A stretch of 64,000 nt of DNA. Origin: Alectoria sarmentosa (taxonomy: Eukaryota; Ascomycota; Lecanoromycetes; Lecanorales; Parmeliaceae). The notes below the pieces were generated by a model that was not told where the DNA came from, did no database searches, and worked only from the letters and a program-made list of their open reading frames with translations. The stretch is from positions 1 to 64,000 of the forward strand of contig WOGZ01000014.1 of the NCBI GenBank assembly GCA_009733775.1, given 5' to 3'. Position numbers and translations under genes: made by a program. Of this stretch, positions 57,239 through 64,000 are shown piece after piece. Every line of letters begins with the position of its first letter. Position 1 is the stretch's first letter.

Positions 57239-57794
57239 GAATGTGCTAGAACAATGATCATAGCGGAAGACACCTGTTATTATGAAACGATATATATGTC
57301 TGTTCTACCTTAATCAATGACTCTTTATTCGTTTTCATCTCTTTTAGAGCGCATTCTTGCCCACCCGCCCGCATCTACTATATATATCTTTACTTTTCAA
57401 TTCAGATTTATATCGCTCAGATATGAGAATTTTCTTAGCGCTAACAACGAGAATATGCCTGTTCAAAGCTTTATTTAATGGTGGCCCTGACGCTGAGACA
57501 GTTCAATCACCACTACGTTATTTGCATGCCCTCATATGTGTGTGTGATATGTGTAAGGCACTACAAATTGCGCAATATGCTCATCGTTGCATGCAAATTG
57601 CATAGAAATTGCAAGTTGCACTAGCAAAAACCAGCCTATCTAAGTATTACGCTAGCTATACAAGGACTTAAGGCTGCAATTTCCTCTTGCAGCTAATTAT
57701 AATAGGATGTAAAATGCCCCAACGCAAGGTGCAGAGGAAATTGCAATCAGGGTCTTAAATGTGTGTGTGTTTTACGAGTATGCGAGCATTAATG
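57239..57794 (+). repeat. Dispersed repeat, copy B, with an insertion
   Basis: Similar to 15,841-16,200 in the same order, but richer in A and T; many differences are transitions. About 200 bp (57,556-57,760) without counterpart in copy A interrupt it between the GTGTGTG tract and the ACGAGTATGCGAGCATTAATG end. Confidence 0.6.
57668..57758. mobile_element. Foldback (MITE-like) sequence
   Basis: Inverted text TTAAGGCTGCAATTTCCTC and GAGGAAATTGCAATCAGGGT faces each other across about 45 bp, with TTAA at both outer ends. It lies inside the extra DNA of repeat copy B. Confidence 0.5.
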
Positions 57795-58266
57795 AAAAAA
57801 TTAATTCGTCAGATAAGTTCATAATTGTTTTTGTTACGTTAAATTATTTAATAAAATGCAAATATTAAAAATTATAATATTAATACAATTTAAAATTTTT
57901 AAATTAAAAGTGTTTTAGAATTATAATATTATAATATCTTTATTTTAATATTTACTTTCAAAAATACATAAAAATGTTATTTTTATTAAAATTTAACATC
58001 GTGAAATAATTATAATAACGTATTTCATATATAATATAATTTAAATATAATTAATTATATATATGACGTTCAATTTATAATAAAAATGTTATATTACCGT
58101 AACCTTACATTACTGCAATACGATATCCTTAAAATTCGACTATGCTTGTGATTCATTTCGTTCATGGTCCACTGTACACCTACGTTGTAGCCATCGTCGC
58201 AATCCACGCCCAACCACCCTTGACAATCCATCGTCCAGATTCCCATAGCAACCAACTCCCTCAACA

Positions 58267-58899
58267 ATGGCCCTCCAACTCCACGAACTCCACGAACCCT
58301 CCGAAATCGCATCCCTCATTCCCATCTTCCGCGTCTCTCTTTCACCAGTCCTGGGACCAAGCTCCGGCCCTTCTTCTCCGGAGACTACCGTCCCGAAGCC
58401 TTCCATCGAGAAGCAGCACTGGAAGGACTGACGCGCCGGCTCATCGCAGGGTCTCAAGCGGATCCGACAAGCCATTGGCTAATGGTCCATAGACCGAAGC
58501 ACCGGACAGGTCGCCGGCGGTGGCCGCTGGGGAGTCTTTGACAAGGCAAACCCTCATGACGGGTACAGTGGCATGGAGGCGAGCTGGTTTCCAGAAGGCC
58601 AGCAGCGCGAGTTGACGAGTAATCTTTTCAGTCAGTTCTTGACTACTAGCGCGAGATTGATTAATATACCAAATGCATGTCAGTGTGTCCCCTTAGGTAG
58701 AGTCTTAACTTTCCCCTGATGCTATTTGTAAGTCTTGGATATACTATTCACGCACCTCGATTATCGTCGTAAGGGCGTTGGCTCCCTGATCATCAATTGG
58801 GGGATTGAGCAGGCTGATAGGCTCGGATTGGAGTGTTTTGTTGAGGCGACTAAAGAGGGGATACCGTGCTATGAGCATTTCGGGTTCAAGAATTATTGA
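58267..58899 (+). pseudogene. GNAT acetyltransferase pseudogene
   Basis: The text of a GNAT-family N-acetyltransferase is spread over three frames. It starts MALQLHELHEPSEIASL in frame 1, passes SWDQ in frame 2 and RPFFSGDYRPEAFHREAA in frame 3, and returns to frame 1 at STGQVAGGGRWGVFDKANP. A likely intron (GTCAGT at about 58,679 to TTTGTAAG) leads to the acetyl-CoA-binding motif A: LDYRRKGVGSLIINWG, and the end YEHFGFKNY. At least three indels (near 58,345, 58,363 and 58,485) break it. No working product is expected. Confidence 0.8.
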
Positions 58900-59620
58900 G
58901 GAAAATACTTTGCGTAGGGAGAAGGAAGATCTGGATGAGGGGTGGAGAACGCTTTAAGCTCTTACCATTTACTTGGTGGAGGATCCGCAGGGATGCGAAA
59001 GCAAGCTAGCAATTAGGACTCCATCCATTCTCCAAAGTCCCAGGCTTGCAGTATGTGTCTTCTTGGTTCTTCGAATCAAAACGCTTTGTTCCCTCTCCGA
59101 AGGTGAAGCCTCGGTATCTACCGATCACACGCCAACATCCTCCTAAATTTCGTGCCCAATCAGCTCACCTAATGGCCCCAAGGATAGGTTGCTGACCTTT
59201 AACAAGGTTTGCTCCTGAAGCTCGTTGACTGGATGACATTCACGGTAGAGATTCGAATCTGGTTCTCTATGGCTTCTATAATGAGTTGCATTGACCATCT
59301 ACTGGGTTTCCTTCGTTATCATTATACATTTCTCGTCACGGGTGGAGCCTCCAACAACGATAGCCCATGGGCACAGCATCATCCCTTCATCCAAATCAGA
59401 TGATACTAATAGCTGGATATCAGCTACGTACATAGTACTGCATCCTGATTGACCAATGGAACCCAGACAATTCCGCTGTATTGGACATATTAAGTACAGT
59501 TTTGCACAGGTCTTTGGAGAAACAAATGAGTGTTAATATGCGCGGCGCATTCTACCAACAATCGTATTCATCCATTGCAAAGTCTTTCTAGTCGTCGATA
59601 TCATTATAGCTGCATCCTTT
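58900..59620. other. Intergenic, no gene
   Basis: Short unsupported ORFs only. Confidence 0.4.
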
Positions 59621-60874
59621 TTAGACTTTCACTTCAGTCACATTTCTGCACGAGTCAAACCGATCTTCAAGCTTTCCCTGCTGGATGCCCTTCCGGATCG
59701 ATAAGAGCTGGGCACAGCACGGACCCGGTTCATCGGAGCCATCATTGAAAGAGAAGACATCGTTGGTTGACTTTCTTGTGATGCTCTTGATGGGCACTAA
59801 AGTGCCCGCCGTGCCAACCGCAAGGACCTCGCTGTAGCTCGGTAGCTCCTCGTACCTGACCGTTCGGCGTTCGGTCCTCCATCTCAAGTCCTTTACAATC
59901 TCACATACCGAGTCCGAGGTCACGCTCTCGATCACCCGCTTTGGATCTGGAACGACGACCTTGTAGCCACCGTCCTCATCTATCTTGATTCCTACGAATC
60001 CAGACATGGAGAATTCGTCAATTTCCGTCCGCGTCTTGCTGTCTAGATGGAGTAAGATGCCATGATTGGACTCGCTTGCCTTCTCAATGTGCCGTACGAG
60101 CGGTGAGTAATTCCCGCCCACCTTGGCCGGTCTGGTTCCTTGGGGCGCGACGCGGTCATAGTCCTCGAGAATCAGGGCTCGAACGGACCCCACGCCGTAG
60201 GCTACACCGACAGGTGTGACATAAACGCAGAAGGTGTACTGGTCGGGAGAGGCCATGCTTAGTGTTGCAGAGGTACCGAATATGATGGGTCTGATATACA
60301 GGGCGGCGCTGGCGCCGTGTGGCGGCACGTAGCACGCATTCAACGCCACGGCCATGTTGACACACCTCAAGAACTGCTCTTCGGTCACTGGAGGAATGGA
60401 AATAAGGCCACGGAACGCATCATCCGGAGAGCATTTTTGGATGGACGGAAGATCTGGATCTCTCCCGATGGCATGCGGTATGCTTTCAGCCCCTCGAATG
60501 CCTGTTGGGTTGCAGCAATGCAGGCCATATGAGTAAGAGACTTTGAAAAAGGGCGTAACCATACCATAGTTTAGGGCCGGCGAGAGACCATGAATCGGTA
60601 TCAGGGGATTTGTAACGAATTCTGGTTCGCTCCACCGTCCCGCTTGCTTTTCGAAATGCGATTCAACATGACCATTGACTAAGTACTCCTGGTCAGATAA
60701 AAAAAAATCCTCAGAGCTGTTCTGGTAATTTCAAACCCTCGTGGACGTTAAATCCAAGGCTCTCCCAATCTAAATGCGTGAATACGAGTCAACGGTGTAT
60801 ACGAAGCAGCGGAATGTAAAGACCTGTTACTCAAACGAATCGATAAAGGTCAAGGGGGTGGGAGGAAATGCCAT
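59621..60874 (-). pseudogene. Branched-chain aminotransferase-like gene, frameshifted
   Basis: Fold-type IV PLP aminotransferase; such enzymes make or break branched-chain amino acids, and paralogues occur in fungal metabolite clusters. Exon text runs LDWESLGFNVHE (low end 60738) | VNGHVESHFEKQAGRWSEPEF (60560-60679) | AFEGLKAYRMPSGEIQIFRP (from 60501). The two introns are each 58 bp. Near 60,402-60,408 one base is missing, so NALRMMRS and ISIPPVTEEQFL lie in different frames. The PLP Lys (PAKVGGNY) and SGFVGIK, TSDSV and EEPGPCCAQLL segments are kept. The start is unresolved: MAFPPTPLTFID at 60,874 looks right, but no good donor joins it to LDWE. Probably a recent pseudogene; a sequence error is possible. 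Confidence 0.72.
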
Positions 60875-61518
60875 GGCAATTGGGTGGGTAGGATATTCTT
60901 GCACCGAAGAAAGTGCCGGTGAATCAGGAGGTACTGATAATGGGAAGTCTGCACACTATATAACTTACCCCTACACGACGCCAAGACATTACAGGCTTGC
61001 ACTAATGCGTGGCAGAGGGCATGGACAGTTGACAGCCCCTCATCCACGCCGAGCTTTCTATTTGCTTCCGACCCCATCTTCCCGAACTTGCCTGATTGTT
61101 TCTAACATCTCGGCTCGAGGCAAACGAACCCCAAACCCAGTTGACGCCCGCTGCCAGCTTGAAATGCTCCGGTCTACCAAGTGGCTGTACTTTACATAAT
61201 CGTCGGACCTTCTTCAGCTCACCGAAGAAGACCAACACAAATGCGTTGGCACGCCTTACATTACGGGATGGAATCTATTACAGCTTTTGAGATGAGAAGA
61301 AAATTGTAGAAGACTAAAGAAGGCTTCTAGAGGCGGATGTGATCCTGAACATGTCATTGTTCACTTCAGGAGAGACGATGCAAAGTCTTCATGGGACCAT
61401 CAGCTAGTTGGCCGCCGGTGCACAAGCCTAAGTTTCAATGACCACGAGAAGTCGAAACCTGCTGGCTAGCCCAAGGTGTTTAATGGAGAGGTACAGCTGG
61501 ATGCGGCGTAGACACGAC
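60875..61518. other. Intergenic between BCAT-like and P450 genes
   Basis: No gene recognised; should contain the BCAT-like promoter and the P450 3' end. Confidence 0.4.
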
Positions 61519-63154
61519 TCAATCATCACAATGGATGTCAAAGCTTGCTTTGCTGTAGATGTTAGACCATGTGATATCCTTGGTCTGCTTCTCAGGTACC
61601 GACATCCTGCAGTTGTAGTTGTGGGAAAGGAACGCGGCGATGAAAACCTTCACCATCATCACACCAGCGCCCTGTCCAGGACACCGCCGAGGGCCTTTTC
61701 CGAACGGCATGAAACAGAAGGAGCCGACGATAACGTCCGCATGATGAAGGAATCGAGTCGGGTCAACTTGGTCCAAGGGGACCATGTCGTCAGCTACCCT
61801 CTTGTGCCAGCTCTCCTCGTTTTGATGCAACGCATGTATGCAGGTGACTATTCTCGTTCCTGGCTTGATCTTATATTGCCGGCCACCAATGGCTAGGTCA
61901 AAGTCTTTGACCGCGGCGTTATTGATCAAAGACCCTGGCGGCTCGTAACGCAATGCTTCATAGATGAATGCGTTCAGCTTTGGTGCGTGCGACAGCTTCA
62001 CATACATGTCTCCAGGTTCTGCCTTCAGCTCGTTGATCTCAGCCACTATCAACTGTCTCCATGACAGATTTTCGGGTTCGAGCAGGTGAAAGAGTGTTCC
62101 CATCACGGTCGACTTGATCGTATCTAGTCCCGCAATTGTGGCTGTGACCAGGTCATCGCGAGTCATCCCGATTGGGGTTCCAAGTGTGTCATTTGCTTCC
62201 TGAACATTGGCAGCTACAGCCTCCCCTTCTGGGGTCATCATCGTATCCTCTGTCGCTTTGCGCAGAAGTCTGATGTTATAATTGAGTCGACGTGATTCTT
62301 TGGTGAGAGGCAACGCTGCCAAGGGAAAACAGACCCGATTCCAGAAACGACTAGCATAGAATCGCAGTTCGGTAAAAGTCTGGTTCAAGGCCGTCATGTA
62401 CGGTAGAGATTTCAATTCCCCGTGATAGTTAAGCACGTCCAAGTAACGGTTGATGTTGTTCTTTCCCCATATGTATTCCCCACTCGACTCGCGAGTCCAG
62501 TGGTTTAGTAATTCCCGTATGTTGATAGTTGTGCCTGAGCCGTTCTTGACCTTGAAACGTGCTAAAGCATCCTCCGCCTGTCGAGTTACGATGTCGTAAA
62601 GACATTTGTTGTCCTTCATACCACGAGTCAAGGTGACTTTTCGTTCCCTGAAGCGCCACTTGATTGATTGGGAGGAACGTCAGTGCATAAGGACTTAACC
62701 GGCCGAATGAGAAGAGTGCAGGTGTTATTCTGTCGACATGCTTTCCGGTCTTTGCAATCAGTTCCTCGCACAGCTCTGCGCTTGTTCCGTACAATTGAGC
62801 CGAAAAGCCTCGAACAGTGCCGAATAAATTGGTCGGACGCTCTGTGTAGAGCCAGTCATGACCCTTGTTCTTCCCCTGCAATATCGAAACTTGCATTTCA
62901 GCGCCTAGAACTGCATAGCAGTTCTTCACAAAGCGGATGCCTTGCTTTTCATTGAATCGACGCAACAAGTAAAGTCGGAGGACAAAAGCCCAAATCGACC
63001 ACAGGATTGTGGTTACACGTGGGACAGCAAGAAGATACATCCATTTGACGGTCCTCGAAGCTTGGTGTGAGTCGCTCAGAAAATCATACGATGTTTGAGT
63101 TGTAGGGTTCATATCACTCTCGATTGCTGTGAGATTCGAACCGAACAATTCCAT
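61519..63154 (-). pseudogene. Cytochrome P450, frameshifted
   Basis: Heme monooxygenase, ER-anchored by an N-terminal helix (TTILWSIWAFVLRLYLL near residues 48-64). Recognised by the I-helix AGLDTIKST, the K-helix ExxR (YEALRYEPP) and the heme loop FMPFGKGPRRCPGQG with the Cys ligand near residue 490. No introns. Near 62,660-62,675 the frame changes between SPYALTFLPINQ and RKVTLTRGMKDNKC by one base, which splits the coding text into 62,429-63,154 and 61,519-62,631. All catalytic motifs are kept, so this is a young pseudogene or a sequence error. CYP family not assigned. Its neighbour is a similarly broken aminotransferase. Confidence 0.82.
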
Positions 63155-64000
63155 TATAGCGAAAAGGCCGCCTCGTTATGGTACGTAAAATGGATGTCTT
63201 GGATGACTTTTCACTCCTTGAGATTCCAAGGATGAACAACTAGCTATCTTGTCACTGAGGATTCGTGAATATAATAATTGAATTAGCTTTCTCCGATTAC
63301 CTTCATGAGACTCGTGTGAGAAACAATGTACCTTGAACTTCAGGCGAGTGTCACTAGATCTGATTATGGAAAGCTTGCCCCACGAGGTTTTGAGTAAGAA
63401 GTGAAGAAATGAAGACCGCATCCCCAGCATGGAAAGTTGAGGACCTCCAACGAAAAAGCGATAGTTAGTGGGTATTTAAAACCACGGACATCCTGCAGCG
63501 AGGTAAGGCGTATGCAACCGAAATATGAATCGAAAACGATGCCACGTCTTACCGCTGTCATGCCTTCCTGCACTTGAATCGCTCCAGCCGATTTTCGCGA
63601 TTTCCGGTCAGTCTCGGTCAAGAGCCAGTCAACCCCTATACGCTCTTCACCACACCGCCATCCTCCATCCTCCACTTCTTACAACGGCAGGTGCGTCTTC
63701 CTGATATTTCAGTGCGCGCTAGAAAAAATACAATGTCTCAGTCGCTGCCTTACGCTTGAGTTGCGGGATTTTAGAAATCATGCACATCCGGAATACTTTT
63801 CGCAGTCCTACCGGAAAAATCTATTTCAAAGCTCAATGTGGCAGGTTGGTGTTGGAATCTGATGCTGCACTACCCCTCAGTAGCAAATGTCATATGTCAA
63901 ATGTCATATGTGTCATGATACTAGCGTCCTTTTGCTACTATATAAGTAGCCTTCACACCACTCCTTAGCTAGACAATCAATCCTCCTTCATCAAATCCAA
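63155..64000. other. Upstream of the P450, no supported gene
   Basis: Only short ORFs. A small direct duplication of GTCATATGT occurs at about 63,888-63,912. Window edge. Confidence 0.4.

Larger units (their letters stand above)
56972..58266. other. Non-genic stretch with repeats and an AT-rich island
   Basis: Holds copy B of the dispersed repeat, a foldback sequence inserted in it, and a very AT-rich block at about 57,795-58,110 that looks RIP-mutated and is of unknown origin. No gene. Confidence 0.5.

Overview
The window is nuclear DNA of a filamentous ascomycete (Pezizomycotina, perhaps Dothideomycetes; the class is a guess from gene style). The evidence is short 50-70 bp GT-AG introns, fungal forms of UBP14, RFA1, RFT1 and DBP3, STAND/NLR-type genes, and very AT-rich transposon interiors whose changes look like repeat-induced point mutation (RIP). 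I worked by eye only: splice sites were placed by reading frame, family motifs and phase, and no database was searched.

Region 1 (about 1-18 kb) is a compact housekeeping block in which every gene model closes without a frameshift. In order it holds a UBP14/USP5 deubiquitinase (-), a dienelactone hydrolase-like protein (-), RFA1, the large RPA subunit (+), an MDR quinone oxidoreductase (+), the ER glycolipid flippase-like protein RFT1 (+), the DEAD-box helicase DBP3 (-), an iron-type alcohol dehydrogenase (+) and a small F-box-like protein (+).

Region 2 (about 18-48 kb) is accessory. A 9-kb gene-poor stretch carries a 166-bp TA-flanked MITE and a 563-bp inverted-repeat element. It is followed by a NACHT-ankyrin (NLR-like) gene with one frameshift, a five-exon secreted protein, a broken protein kinase-TPR gene with two in-frame UGA codons, a 609-bp Fot1-like element, an intron-containing tRNA-Met, a diverged HUB1/UBL5-like ORF, a secreted protein with two M35-like domains that both lack the zinc-binding motif, and an ankyrin protein with an NLR-type N-terminal domain but no NACHT.

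Region 3 (48,501-55,267) is one complete Ty1/copia-type LTR retrotransposon on the minus strand. It has 327-bp LTRs and a 5-bp GATTC target duplication. Its interior is heavily mutated, and a second 1.5-kb LTR-type element with 131-bp LTRs sits inside gag.

Region 4 (55-64 kb) holds a small secreted protein, a GNAT acetyltransferase pseudogene, a frameshifted branched-chain aminotransferase-like gene and a frameshifted P450. The last two look like remains of a metabolite locus. Single-base indels occur only in regions 2 and 4, which contrasts with the clean core block.
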